Assembly (NCBI GenBank): GCA_964573255.1
Contig: CAZNJB010000015.1
Coordinates: 10,216-74,215, forward strand
Reading direction: 5' to 3'
Length of the DNA: 64,000 nt
Source of the DNA: CAYNUJ01 sp964573255
GTDB taxonomy: Bacteria; Bacteroidota; Ignavibacteria; Ignavibacteriales; Melioribacteraceae
A model generated the notes under the pieces. That model had not been told where the DNA came from. It saw only the letters and a program-made list of their open reading frames with translations, and ran no database searches. A program made the translations under genes and the position numbers. This document shows positions 45,360 to 54,091 of this stretch, in pieces (position 1 is the stretch's first letter; each line of letters starts with the position of its first letter).

Positions 45360-47342
45360 TCAATTGACAGATATTGCATTAAACCTGCAGGAATCTTTGC
45401 ACATACCGCATCCAACACATTTCTCAAGTATTATAAAATGCGGATGTTTCTTTTCGCCAACTATTGCTTCATTTGGACATGCGCGTAAACATACTCCACA
45501 ACCTGTGCATATGTCAGTATTAATTTCAAACTGCAAAAACTCCTTGCATACTTTTGCGGCACACTTTCTTTCGTAAAGATGCTCCTCATATTCTTCCTTA
45601 AAATATCGTAGTCCGGAAAGGACAGGATTTGGAGCGCTTTGTCCCAAACCGCAAAGGGAAGTATCTTTTATTACAGCAGCTAATCTCTTTAAATGAATTA
45701 TTCCTTTATATCGTTGAAATTGTGCAATTCCGTTTTCGCTGTTATATTTATGAGGTAACCGCTCAATAGCTTCCAACATTCTGGTAGTGCCTTCTCTGCA
45801 AGGAACGCATTTTCCACAAGATTCTTTTTGAATAAAAGTTAAAAAGAATTTAGCCACATCCACCATACAGGTGTCCTCATCCATAACTACAAAACCGCCT
45901 GATCCCATCATTGCTCCAACATCTTTGAGGGACTCATAATCTACCATTGTATCTATCACACTTTCCGGCAGGCATCCACCTGAAGGACCACCAATTTGAA
46001 TTGCCTTGAATTTTTTATTATTTGGTATCCCTCCGCCAATATCAAATACAACTTCTTTTAATGTTATACCCATCGGAACTTCAACTAAGCCGCTGTATTT
46101 TATTTTACCCGACAAGGCAAATACTTTTGTCCCTTTACTAGTAGCAGTACCGATTTTATTAAACCAGTTTGCGCCATTAACAATAATGGAAGAGATATTT
46201 GCAAACGTTTCTACATTGTTAATTATTGTCGGCTTTTGCCATAATCCCTTTAATGCCGGATAAGGAGGTCTTGGTCGTGGCATTCCCCTTTTCCCTTCAA
46301 TTGAAGCGATAAGAGCAGTTTCTTCTCCACATACAAAAGCTCCTGCCCCCTTTTTAATTTTCAAATTAAAGTTGAAACCACTGTTCAAAATATTTTGACC
46401 GAGTAATCCGTATTCCTCACATTTTGAAATAGTGTTCTCCAACCTCTCAATTGCAAGTGGATATTCAGCCCTACAATAAATATATCCGTCTGAAGCACCG
46501 ATTGCACAAGCTCCGATTATCATCCCTTCAATAACTTTATAGGGATCACTTTCCAATAAAGAGCGATCCATAAATGCGCCGGGATCCCCTTCGTCAGCAT
46601 TGCAAATAATATATTTTTTATCACTCTTTTGCTTTTGTGCAAATTCCCATTTTTTGCCGGTTGGAAATCCTCCGCCACCTCTTCCTCTTAATCCGCTGTC
46701 CAATATTTCAGATACCACATCCTCTGGGGTCATTCTTTTAAGAACTTTATCTAATGCTCTAAAACCCCCGTGAGCAATATATTGATCAATAGATTCAGGG
46801 TCTATAATTCCACATTTTTCTAATGCAATTTTCTTTTGTCTTTTGAAGAATGACAATTCATTAATATTTCTTAATTTACCCCGACTTTCACCATACGTAC
46901 CTAGGAGTTTTGGGAAATACACTTTCTTTTCAAGAATCGCACTCTTAATTAATTCAGGTACATCCTTTTCTGTTATATCGCAATATGATATTCTATCTTC
47001 ACCGGGTAATTTAATATCAACTATTACTTCTTTAGCACAAAAACCAATGCAACCGGTCGGCACTATTTCGGCTAATATCTCATTCCGTTCTAATTCTCTA
47101 ATTATAGCATCCCTCACTTTCTCAGCTCCGGAAGCTAATCCGCATGTCCCCATCCCAATGAATATTACCGGATCTTCGTGAATTTCATACTTTAATTTTT
47201 TATTGTAAGTGATAATCCTCTCTTTGCACTTATCATCATGATGACACATTGGTCCATAATTACAGCAGGAAATAAAGTACTCACAAGGATTACTTGTTGA
47301 ATGCGTACATTTGTTGCAGAATATCTCAGTATATCCTGACAT
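45360..47342 (-). CDS. hydB: Bifurcating hydrogenase flavin subunit HydB (NuoF-like)
   Basis: A 660-residue NADH- and FMN-binding subunit. It has a cysteine-rich N-terminal extension (about 1-45: C9, C12, C20, C26, C27, C33, C39), a thioredoxin-like domain with GMGTCGLASGA and GCIGFC, and the NuoF core with GLRGRGGGGFPTGKKWEFA, ICNADEGDPGAFMDR and GAGAFVCGEETALIAS. The 4Fe-4S site ESCGKCVPCREGT and a C-terminal two-cluster ferredoxin domain (CTGCGVCLRACP, CVGCGMCKDSC) close it. The layout is that of HydB/HndC in trimeric bifurcating hydrogenases. The N-terminal cysteine-rich segment is the unusual part. It lies two bases after hydC. Confidence 0.94.
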   Translation of the reverse strand: MSGYTEIFCNKCTHSTSNPCEYFISCCNYGPMCHHDDKCKERIITYNKKLKYEIHEDPVIFIGMGTCGLASGAEKVRDAIIRELERNEILAEIVPTGCIGFCAKEVIVDIKLPGEDRISYCDITEKDVPELIKSAILEKKVYFPKLLGTYGESRGKLRNINELSFFKRQKKIALEKCGIIDPESIDQYIAHGGFRALDKVLKRMTPEDVVSEILDSGLRGRGGGGFPTGKKWEFAQKQKSDKKYIICNADEGDPGAFMDRSLLESDPYKVIEGMIIGACAIGASDGYIYCRAEYPLAIERLENTISKCEEYGLLGQNILNSGFNFNLKIKKGAGAFVCGEETALIASIEGKRGMPRPRPPYPALKGLWQKPTIINNVETFANISSIIVNGANWFNKIGTATSKGTKVFALSGKIKYSGLVEVPMGITLKEVVFDIGGGIPNNKKFKAIQIGGPSGGCLPESVIDTMVDYESLKDVGAMMGSGGFVVMDEDTCMVDVAKFFLTFIQKESCGKCVPCREGTTRMLEAIERLPHKYNSENGIAQFQRYKGIIHLKRLAAVIKDTSLCGLGQSAPNPVLSGLRYFKEEYEEHLYERKCAAKVCKEFLQFEINTDICTGCGVCLRACPNEAIVGEKKHPHFIILEKCVGCGMCKDSCRFNAISVN

Positions 47343-47344
47343 AT

Positions 47345-47830
47345 TTATTTTACCTCTTTTAATATTTTAGTATCCTTCTTGGCACCCATTTTTAATTTCT
47401 TAATTATTTTGTGAATTTCTTTTGAAGATAAACGACCATAGAATTCGTTATTTATATTTATTACCGGTGCAATACTACAAGCACCAAGACAAGAAACCAC
47501 TTCAAGTGTAAATAAACCGTCTTTAGTTGTTCCACCGGCTTTAATTCCCAACTCGTTTTCCAATGTAAAAAGTAAATTCGCTGAATCTTTTACGTGACAA
47601 GCCGTTCCTCTGCATACTCTTATAACATATTTACCAAGCGGAGTTAGTCTGAATTGATTATAAAATGTTGCCACTCCATAAACTGTACTTAACGGTAGAT
47701 CAAGATATTCGGCTGTTTTCTTCAACGATTGTGAAGACAGATAACCAAATTCATCCTGTATTTCTTGCAGTATTCCGATTAAATTACTTCTGTCCTTAGC
47801 AGGGTATTTAGCAAATATTTCTTCAAACAT
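47345..47830 (-). CDS. hydC: Bifurcating hydrogenase NuoE-like subunit HydC
   Basis: A 161-residue thioredoxin-fold 2Fe-2S protein, the small partner of HydB. The four cluster cysteines are in VCRGTACHVKDS and VSCLGACSIAP (C-x4-C ... C-x3-C). The helical N-terminus with YGVATFYNQFRLTPLG is typical of the NuoE family. A TTG two codons upstream is possible, but the ATG at 47830 is better placed behind AGG. It is the first gene of the hydrogenase operon, about 25 bases after the predicted start of a sigma-54 promoter. Confidence 0.93.
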   Translation of the reverse strand: MFEEIFAKYPAKDRSNLIGILQEIQDEFGYLSSQSLKKTAEYLDLPLSTVYGVATFYNQFRLTPLGKYVIRVCRGTACHVKDSANLLFTLENELGIKAGGTTKDGLFTLEVVSCLGACSIAPVININNEFYGRLSSKEIHKIIKKLKMGAKKDTKILKEVK

Positions 47831-47866
47831 AACCAACCTATTAATTAATTTAGTTATCTATTATTT

Positions 47867-47881
47867 GCAAACAATGTGCCA
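47867..47881 (-). promoter_or_regulatory. Sigma-54 promoter of the hydrogenase operon
   Basis: The minus strand reads TGGCAC (47881-47876), ATTGT, TTGC (47870-47867). This is an exact match to TGGCAC-N5-TTGC, with ten bases between the invariant GG and GC. Transcription would start near 47855, about 25 bases before the hydC ATG. RpoN-dependent control with an AAA+ activator is inferred. Confidence 0.72.
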
Positions 47882-47929
47882 CATTTTATCATATTTTGAT
47901 TGTTGAATAAGAAGATGTGCCTAAAAGTT

Positions 47930-47997
47930 TTCCCAACAATTGGAATTTACTCTTAATCTTATTCCAATTTTTGATATTTTTTGTCTTCAGTTGGGAA
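47930..47997. promoter_or_regulatory. Nested inverted repeats upstream of the sigma-54 promoter
   Basis: The outer arms TTCCCAAC (47930-47937) and GTTGGGAA (47990-47997) enclose the inner arms AATTGGAAT (47938-47946) and ATTCCAATT (47961-47969), all perfect complements. The array lies about 50-115 bases upstream of the -24 box, the usual distance for an enhancer-binding protein. Alternative: it could be a transcript-end structure for the kinase gene on the other side, but that gene runs away from here. Confidence 0.5.
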
Positions 47998-48113
47998 GTT
48001 AAATGTGCTTTAGGGGGTTAAAATGAATGTCTTACTATACTAGAACTTAAAAGGTAATTATATTATAAACAAGGAAGGGTAAAATGATTCAAATTAAGCA
48101 ATATTTTCTTATA

Positions 48114-50108
48114 TTAAACGTTTTGGTATTTGGGGAACATGACAGTAAATGTACTTCCTTTTCCCTTTTCACTTTCCACCTGAATCAGAGCATTGTTTAA
48201 TTCGCAATATTTCTTGACTAATGCAAGTCCGAGTCCATTACCTTCATATCTTCTTGTATATCCTTGCTCTTCCTGTGTAAAAGGTTCGAAAATTCTGGGT
48301 AAATATTTTTTATCAACACCTATTCCCGTATCTTTAATGGAAACACACAGGTATTTATCTTTCTCAAAAGTAGTTACAACAATTTCACCTTTCTCAGTGT
48401 ATTTAACGGCATTATCCAATATATTTTCAATTATTTTTTTAGTTGAATATTCATCTGCAACTATGCTGCAATCGCTGCACTTATCATTATAAGTAAGCTT
48501 TAAGTTTTTTCTATTTGCAATGCTGAGGAACTCTTCAACCAATGGCATTACTATATCACATAAATCAATTTTAGTCGGATGAGGAGTATAAGACCCTGCT
48601 TGAAGTTCCGACATATTTATTACTAAATCAACGGTTCTAACAATTCTTTCTCCCGCATCCCTCATTCCATTTATAATGAACTCCATATTTTTACTCAATT
48701 TACCTTTAATTTCTTCCTCTACCAGCGATGAGTAGTTTAGTAAAATATTTAAAGGAGTTCTTATTTCGTGAGAAATCTGAGCTAGAAATTCAGACTTTAA
48801 TTTATCAGCTGCTTCGGCTTTTTCTTTAGCTTCAATTAAACTCTGTTCATACTCAATCATTTTTGTTATATCTTGGCTAACTTTAACATAGTGAATTATC
48901 TCACCATCTTCATCCAATATCGGAGCAATTTGTGCCGATTCGTAATAAATCTCTCCCGATTTCTTCTTATTAATTAACCTTCCCTGCCAAATTTCACCTT
49001 GCCTAAGATGATTCCACATCTCCTTATAAACATCAGGATTAGTTAAACCGGATTTAAATATTCTTGGAGTTTTACCGAGAAGTTCCTCTTTATCATAACC
49101 GGTAATTGAAAGTAGGACTGGATTGACATATTCAATAACTTCATTTTTGTCGGTTATTTCAACAATAGCTGGACTTTGTTTAATTGCCATTGATAATTTT
49201 TTGATTTCATCTTCAACTTTTTTCCTTTCCGAAATATCTCTTAGAACACCTAATGCTGCTATACCATCTTTATAATTTATATATGAAACCGAAGCCTCAC
49301 AGGGAATTTCCTTCCCATCTTTTGACAGAACATAAAATTCATATAGTGATGGAATTTCCTCGCCGGCAATTTGCTTCCTCTCCCTTTCTTTGATTATCCG
49401 CATACTTCTTGGTGCTACAAGTTGCATAAAATGAAAATCATTTCTATTTACTTCTTCTAAAGTATAACCTGTAATTTTTGTGAATTTACTATTAATTAAT
49501 TCAAATTTATTGTCGTACAAAAGGTAAATTGCATCATTAAGATTCTCTATTACATTTCTAAATAATTCTTCAGATTCTTTTAGCTTTTTCGTAAATATTA
49601 CTCTTTCTGTAATATCACGAACAACAGCCAGAAGATATGTATTTTTCACAATTTTAACTGGACTCAATGTAACTTCAGTGGTAAATAATGTACCATCTTT
49701 TTTTCTATTTAGCCATTCAAATTTCTGACTTTCACCTTTGAATGCAGCATCAATATATTTTTTAGCTTTTACTTTAGAGGATACACCATCTGATTGAAAC
49801 TCCGGAGAAAATTCCCAAGGATGATGCCCAATAAACTCTTTTTTATCTTGACAGCCGAACAATTGAATAGTTTTATTATTGCAGTCGATAAATTTCGTTG
49901 AATCTAAAAAGAATATTGCATCATTTACATTTTCAAAAATTGATCTATATTTAATTTCACTTTTTCTTAATGCCTCTTCGGTTTTTTCCAATTGAATTTT
50001 TAACAGTTGATTATCATTTGACAAGATTGTATCGATCTGTCCGCTACGAATAGCATCAAGCATTTCATCTGCGAACGTCTTAAATATTTTTTTATCCTTA
50101 TTCTTCAT
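48114..50108 (-). CDS. PAS-domain sensor histidine kinase linked to KaiBC
   Basis: A 664-residue soluble kinase. A short helical lead (about 1-50) precedes three PAS domains (about 50-170, 175-300 and 305-425). A HisKA domain with phospho-acceptor SHEIRTPLNILL and an HATPase_c domain with IIENILDNAVKYTEKG, SIKDTGIGVDKKYL and YEGNGLGLALVKKY follow. There are no transmembrane segments, so it senses an internal signal such as redox state or small ligands. Its start overlaps the end of kaiB by 11 bases, which couples it to the clock-like genes, suggesting it reads KaiC output in the manner of SasA. That link is inference; it has no KaiB-like N-terminal domain of its own. Confidence 0.9.
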   Translation of the reverse strand: MKNKDKKIFKTFADEMLDAIRSGQIDTILSNDNQLLKIQLEKTEEALRKSEIKYRSIFENVNDAIFFLDSTKFIDCNNKTIQLFGCQDKKEFIGHHPWEFSPEFQSDGVSSKVKAKKYIDAAFKGESQKFEWLNRKKDGTLFTTEVTLSPVKIVKNTYLLAVVRDITERVIFTKKLKESEELFRNVIENLNDAIYLLYDNKFELINSKFTKITGYTLEEVNRNDFHFMQLVAPRSMRIIKERERKQIAGEEIPSLYEFYVLSKDGKEIPCEASVSYINYKDGIAALGVLRDISERKKVEDEIKKLSMAIKQSPAIVEITDKNEVIEYVNPVLLSITGYDKEELLGKTPRIFKSGLTNPDVYKEMWNHLRQGEIWQGRLINKKKSGEIYYESAQIAPILDEDGEIIHYVKVSQDITKMIEYEQSLIEAKEKAEAADKLKSEFLAQISHEIRTPLNILLNYSSLVEEEIKGKLSKNMEFIINGMRDAGERIVRTVDLVINMSELQAGSYTPHPTKIDLCDIVMPLVEEFLSIANRKNLKLTYNDKCSDCSIVADEYSTKKIIENILDNAVKYTEKGEIVVTTFEKDKYLCVSIKDTGIGVDKKYLPRIFEPFTQEEQGYTRRYEGNGLGLALVKKYCELNNALIQVESEKGKGSTFTVMFPKYQNV

Positions 50109-50388
50109 CTTGCAGACTCAATATTTCTTCAACAGTTTTAGTGTCTGATAAATTTCCAAAAATAACATTCTGCTTGCCATCAACATTCACTAGTAGTGCA
50201 GGTGTTAAAAATATATTGTATTTCAAAGCTTCTTCAGGATTAATGTAAACATCAATAATTTTAAGTACCTCTTCATCAATTTTATGTTTTTTGAGTATCT
50301 TTTTGATATTTTCGCCGGCCATAATTGAGTTTACGCCTGTACCGGCTATAAACAAAATTAGTTCCAGCTTTTTAAAGTTAATACTCAT
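50098..50388 (-). CDS. kaiB: KaiB-like circadian-clock family protein
   Basis: A 96-residue thioredoxin-like protein with the KaiB features LILFIAGTGVNSIMA, KIIDVYINPEEALKYNIFLTP (with the cis-proline TPALLV) and FGNLSDTKTVEEIL. KaiB rebinds KaiC in its phosphorylated state and helps its dephosphorylation. The usual acidic tail is reduced to QDEE. It follows kaiC by 21 bases and overlaps the histidine kinase gene. There is no kaiA in the window, as in most non-cyanobacterial kai loci. Confidence 0.9.
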   Translation of the reverse strand: MSINFKKLELILFIAGTGVNSIMAGENIKKILKKHKIDEEVLKIIDVYINPEEALKYNIFLTPALLVNVDGKQNVIFGNLSDTKTVEEILSLQDEE

Positions 50389-50409
50389 AATTTTTACCCC
50401 ACTTTAAGC

Positions 50410-52077
50410 TTAATTAATTCCCTTCAATAATTTCGCATCTCTTGATAATTTTAGTTCTGATAATTCTTTCAATAAATCGTTATAGGAATATATTTCATTT
50501 ATATCCTTTAATTCCCTGTAGTCAATTTTTTCGAGTGCTTCCTCCAAAAACTTTATTCTTTTTTCCAATTCATTTATTTCACGTTCTTCCTGTGCAATAA
50601 GCTGTGCTTTTCTTCTTCCTGTTATAATCAGATTATCCTCAATTATCGGTTCAGACATCCGAATTCCATCATCTGTAATCTTGAATTCCATTTTCATATT
50701 GGAATGTCCTGAACCACGTGTTTTAAGGATATATAGAAGTCTATCACTGCTGCCGGCAAATTCGTGATAATTAAGAAATATTACAATGTCAATCATCGAA
50801 GAAATATTATTACCCGATATTTCATAAAAGTTTTTATCTCCGTTCATCTGATTCAACATAAACAGAGTAATTCCTCTTTCCTTCGTATAATTAATAACTC
50901 TAATCAGAAAATCGAAAGCGGCATCGAGTCCCCCCATCCTGCTGCATGCAGAAATTGAATCAATTACTAAATGATCAGGCTTAAATTCATCAACATTAGT
51001 TATAAGGCGAACAAGATGTTCTTCATTCCCCATAGATTCGGGAAAAGAGGTTAAAAATTTTAGCTTGCCGTTCTTTAAAAACGGTTTAAGATTTATACCG
51101 GCAGAAGCAACGTTTTTAACAATGTTATTTCCTGATTCTTCAAACCCAAAGAATAGAATTTTATCACCTTTCTTACAATTTGTTTCGATAAACTTGCAAG
51201 CCAGCAAAGTTTTACCTGTTCCCGGCAAACCGCTTATAAGCAGAGAAGAACCGTCATAAAAACCACCGTGAAGCATTTCATCTAATTTATCAATACCTAT
51301 ACTTATTCTTTTGCCGCGAAGTTTATAATCGAGTTCCATATTTGTTATAGGAACAATTGATACACCACCTTCCAAAATAGAATAAGGATATTCATTTCTT
51401 CCGAAAGAAGAACCACGATATTTTACAACACGTAAACGGCGCGTAGGCACTTGATTAAAAAATCTAACTTCAAGGTCTAATACACAATCGGACATCGACT
51501 CAAAAAATTCTTCAAGTACAGAAGAAGATCCCTTCTGAGAGGGCTTTACAGTAAGAAGCGAAGTTAACTTTTGACTACGCATCCATTGATTTAATAAATG
51601 CACCTCTGCCCTTGCGTGTAATGGAGTTTCAAACAATCTTAATAAAACATCCAACGCATCAAAAACAATTCTTTTCGCCCCTATCCTTTTCGCTTCGGCT
51701 TTTGTTATTGCTAATAATCCCTCAATACTAAAATAACCGTCAATAATACTTTCCTGTGGAATTTGAACCTCGATAAAAGAAAACAAATCTTTCTTTTCGA
51801 GTTCTTCCAAATCCCAACCTAAAGTTTTAGCATTTATTATGATATCTTTTTTAGTTTCTTCAAACCCGACATATATACCGGGTTCGCCCATTAAAGCACC
51901 TCGATAAAGATATTCAATTGAGATAATAGTCTTACCACTGCCCGGTTTACCGCGTAACAATATATTTCTATGTTTTGGAAACCCTCCGTTAAGAATTGAA
52001 TCTAAACCCTTGATGCCAGTAGATATTTTTAAGATCCCTTTGGCTTTAACAGGAGATTTTCTCTTTTTCATCGACAT
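50410..52077 (-). CDS. kaiC: KaiC-family double RecA-like ATPase
   Basis: A 555-residue protein with two KaiC domains. CI has Walker A GKPGSGKT (43-50) and E73/E74; CII has GLPGTGKT (283-290) and E313/E314. The CII segment GNNISSMIDIVIFLNYHEF aligns with the cyanobacterial autophosphorylation loop and puts Ser426-Ser427 where S431-T432 sit, so autophosphorylation appears possible. The C-terminal about 70 residues form a charged coiled coil (QEEREINELEKRIKFLEEAL) in place of the KaiA-binding tail. Gene order kaiC-kaiB-kinase suggests a stand-alone timing or stress module. The start has GGGG just upstream. Confidence 0.92.
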   Translation of the reverse strand: MSMKKRKSPVKAKGILKISTGIKGLDSILNGGFPKHRNILLRGKPGSGKTIISIEYLYRGALMGEPGIYVGFEETKKDIIINAKTLGWDLEELEKKDLFSFIEVQIPQESIIDGYFSIEGLLAITKAEAKRIGAKRIVFDALDVLLRLFETPLHARAEVHLLNQWMRSQKLTSLLTVKPSQKGSSSVLEEFFESMSDCVLDLEVRFFNQVPTRRLRVVKYRGSSFGRNEYPYSILEGGVSIVPITNMELDYKLRGKRISIGIDKLDEMLHGGFYDGSSLLISGLPGTGKTLLACKFIETNCKKGDKILFFGFEESGNNIVKNVASAGINLKPFLKNGKLKFLTSFPESMGNEEHLVRLITNVDEFKPDHLVIDSISACSRMGGLDAAFDFLIRVINYTKERGITLFMLNQMNGDKNFYEISGNNISSMIDIVIFLNYHEFAGSSDRLLYILKTRGSGHSNMKMEFKITDDGIRMSEPIIEDNLIITGRRKAQLIAQEEREINELEKRIKFLEEALEKIDYRELKDINEIYSYNDLLKELSELKLSRDAKLLKGIN

Positions 52078-52113
52078 ATCCCCTTATTTTCTTTTTACCA
52101 TGATAAGAAATAA

Positions 52114-52144
52114 AAAATATACTAAATATGTATATTTTTACAAA
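52114..52144 (-). promoter_or_regulatory. Probable promoter of the kaiC operon
   Basis: On the minus strand TTTG (52144-52141), 19 bases, then TATATTTT (52121-52114): spacing as in TTTG-N19-21-TAnnTTTG, with the last base of the -7 box changed. It lies 37 bases before the kaiC ATG. Confidence 0.4.
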
Positions 52145-52148
52145 ATCA

Positions 52149-53303
52149 TTAAGATAAAATCATAGCTAACTTATCAACTGTTAAATCCAATTCTTCATAA
52201 GTTATAACAAGCGGTGGTAATAGTCTTATTACCGTTGCACCTGCGGGCAAAGCTAAGATATTGTTTTCCATTAATTTCATTATATAAGGTTTCACCTTAG
52301 TTTTTAACTCAATTCCAATCATTAATCCCCGTCCTTTTACGAGCCTTACTTTATCGGAATCAATGCTGCGAAGTTTTGAAATTAAATATTCTCCCTTCTC
52401 TTCTGAGAGTTTAATAAGGTTATCTTTAGCAAGAATATCGAGTACAGCAAGCCCTGCTGCAGAAGCAAGAGGGTTACCTCCAAAAGTGGAACCATGCTTA
52501 CCTTTCGGAATTTCTAAATTCTCAGAACATAATACAGCTCCAATTGGTATTCCACCGCCAAGCGCTTTAGCCATACACAAAATATCAGCTTTAATTCCGT
52601 AATGTTCAATCGCTAAAAATTTTCCGGTTCTGCCTACTCCTGTTTGAATTTCGTCGATAATAAGCAAAATATTTTTTTCGTCACATAACTCTCTAATTTT
52701 TTTGAGGAATTCTAATTCGGCAATATTTATTCCACCTTCTCCTTGTATGACCTCTAAAATTATTCCTGCAGTATTTTCATCAACCAGTTCTTCAAATCTT
52801 TCAAATTTATTAAACGGAGCAAATTTGAACCCCGGAACTAAAGGCTGAAAAGCTTCTTTATATTCTTTCTTATAGGTAGCAGAGAGAGAGCCGAGAGTCC
52901 TACCGTGAAAACTCTTCATAGCGCAAATAAAATCAGTTTTACCTGTATTAAATCTGGCAAATTTTATTGCAGCCTCAATCGCTTCTGCACCTGAATTGCA
53001 CATAAATGTTTTCGTAAGATTCTTCGGTGCAAATGAATGTAACCTTTCAAGAAATAAAGCTTTGCTATCATTATAAAATATACCTGGGTTTACAACCAGT
53101 TTTTTAATTTGTTCATTTACTCTATCAATAAAATATTCATTAGAGTGACCAATATTAGCTACACCGATACCTGCAACACAATCAATATACTCATTCCCTT
53201 TATCGTCGTGTACCTTAGCTCCTTTTCCTCTGACAATCGTTAACTCCCTTTTGGGATATACATCAAATTCATATTGACTTTGGAGTTGAATATAATCTTT
53301 CAT
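52149..53303 (-). CDS. lysJ: LysJ/ArgD-type aminotransferase
   Basis: A 384-residue class III PLP aminotransferase: DCVAGIGVANIGH, FMCNSGAEAIEAAIKFAR, IIDEIQTGVGRTGKF and the cofactor lysine in CMAKALGGGIPIGA. In LysW pathways this enzyme aminates the LysW-bound semialdehyde; in the classical route it would be acetylornithine aminotransferase. Its place at the end of the lysW operon, overlapping lysZ by four bases, favours the carrier-bound substrate. It may serve both lysine and ornithine synthesis. LysK, which frees the product from LysW, is not in the window. Confidence 0.85.
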   Translation of the reverse strand: MKDYIQLQSQYEFDVYPKRELTIVRGKGAKVHDDKGNEYIDCVAGIGVANIGHSNEYFIDRVNEQIKKLVVNPGIFYNDSKALFLERLHSFAPKNLTKTFMCNSGAEAIEAAIKFARFNTGKTDFICAMKSFHGRTLGSLSATYKKEYKEAFQPLVPGFKFAPFNKFERFEELVDENTAGIILEVIQGEGGINIAELEFLKKIRELCDEKNILLIIDEIQTGVGRTGKFLAIEHYGIKADILCMAKALGGGIPIGAVLCSENLEIPKGKHGSTFGGNPLASAAGLAVLDILAKDNLIKLSEEKGEYLISKLRSIDSDKVRLVKGRGLMIGIELKTKVKPYIMKLMENNILALPAGATVIRLLPPLVITYEELDLTVDKLAMILS

Positions 53304-54091
53304 TCTATTACAGTTCCTATATTATTTAGAATATTTTCAATTGGATTTTCACTTCTTCCGTCTGTAATTAAAACTTTTGGAGTATTATTTTTGAATAATT
53401 TATTTAAAGCATGCACCTTCCTTTTAATTCTTCCTTCTGCATTTTGTTCCCATAAAATCAATTCACTTTGGGACATCTTTTCAATCAATGATGATTCATC
53501 ATTTGGATCTTTTAATAATCCGGGAGCTTCAATAAACTGAACAATTAAATCAGGCATAAAAGCATCGTTTAACAATGCTACCACATCATCATTTTCACTG
53601 TTTATTGCAAATCCATTTTCATCGATAATAGGAACCGTAATTACCGGCATAATATCTAACTTTAATAATGCATTTAATAACTCTTTATTTATCTCTTTCG
53701 GTTTACCGGAAAAATCTCTCACAATTTTCAACTTGCTATTTTCCCTTACTCTAATACCTTTATTTCTGGAACCTCTAATTAACTGTCCGTCTAATCCGGA
53801 TAAACCAATGGCATTAACACCGTATCTCTGGAATAACTCAACAATCCTTTTATTCCTGAGACCAGAATACGCCATCATTTGCAAATCAATAAGTTCGTGA
53901 TTAGAAAATACTGATGAATAACCGGATGCCGAAGTAATTGTTTTCTTTTCTATACCTAGTTTTTCAGCAAGTTCATCACGATAAGAATTCGCACCGTGAA
54001 CAATAATTTTTTCTCCGGGTAATTGAGCAATATTTTCAGCAATTCCTTTAATGTTTATTGCTTTTCCTCCACCTATTTTTATTATCACCAT
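53300..54091 (-). CDS. lysZ: [LysW]-aminoadipate/glutamate kinase
   Basis: A 263-residue amino-acid kinase that phosphorylates the carboxylate of LysW-bound aminoadipate or glutamate. It shows IKIGGGKAINI, GEKIIVHGANSYRDELAEKLG and GLSGLDGQLIRGSRN, plus an insertion (NKGIRVRENSKLKIVRDFSG) seen in LysZ-type relatives of ArgB. Residues follow LysZ better than acetylglutamate kinase, mainly through HGANSYRD and the RNKGIRVR stretch. It overlaps both neighbours, the amidotransferase gene by seven bases and lysJ by four. Confidence 0.85.
   Translation of the reverse strand: MVIIKIGGGKAINIKGIAENIAQLPGEKIIVHGANSYRDELAEKLGIEKKTITSASGYSSVFSNHELIDLQMMAYSGLRNKRIVELFQRYGVNAIGLSGLDGQLIRGSRNKGIRVRENSKLKIVRDFSGKPKEINKELLNALLKLDIMPVITVPIIDENGFAINSENDDVVALLNDAFMPDLIVQFIEAPGLLKDPNDESSLIEKMSQSELILWEQNAEGRIKRKVHALNKLFKNNTPKVLITDGRSENPIENILNNIGTVIE

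Noticed and set aside
48083..48199. Small plus-strand frame after AGGAAGGG, upstream of and overlapping the kinase gene end
   Set aside because: Most of it is antisense to the conserved kinase C-terminus, and the peptide resembles nothing known.
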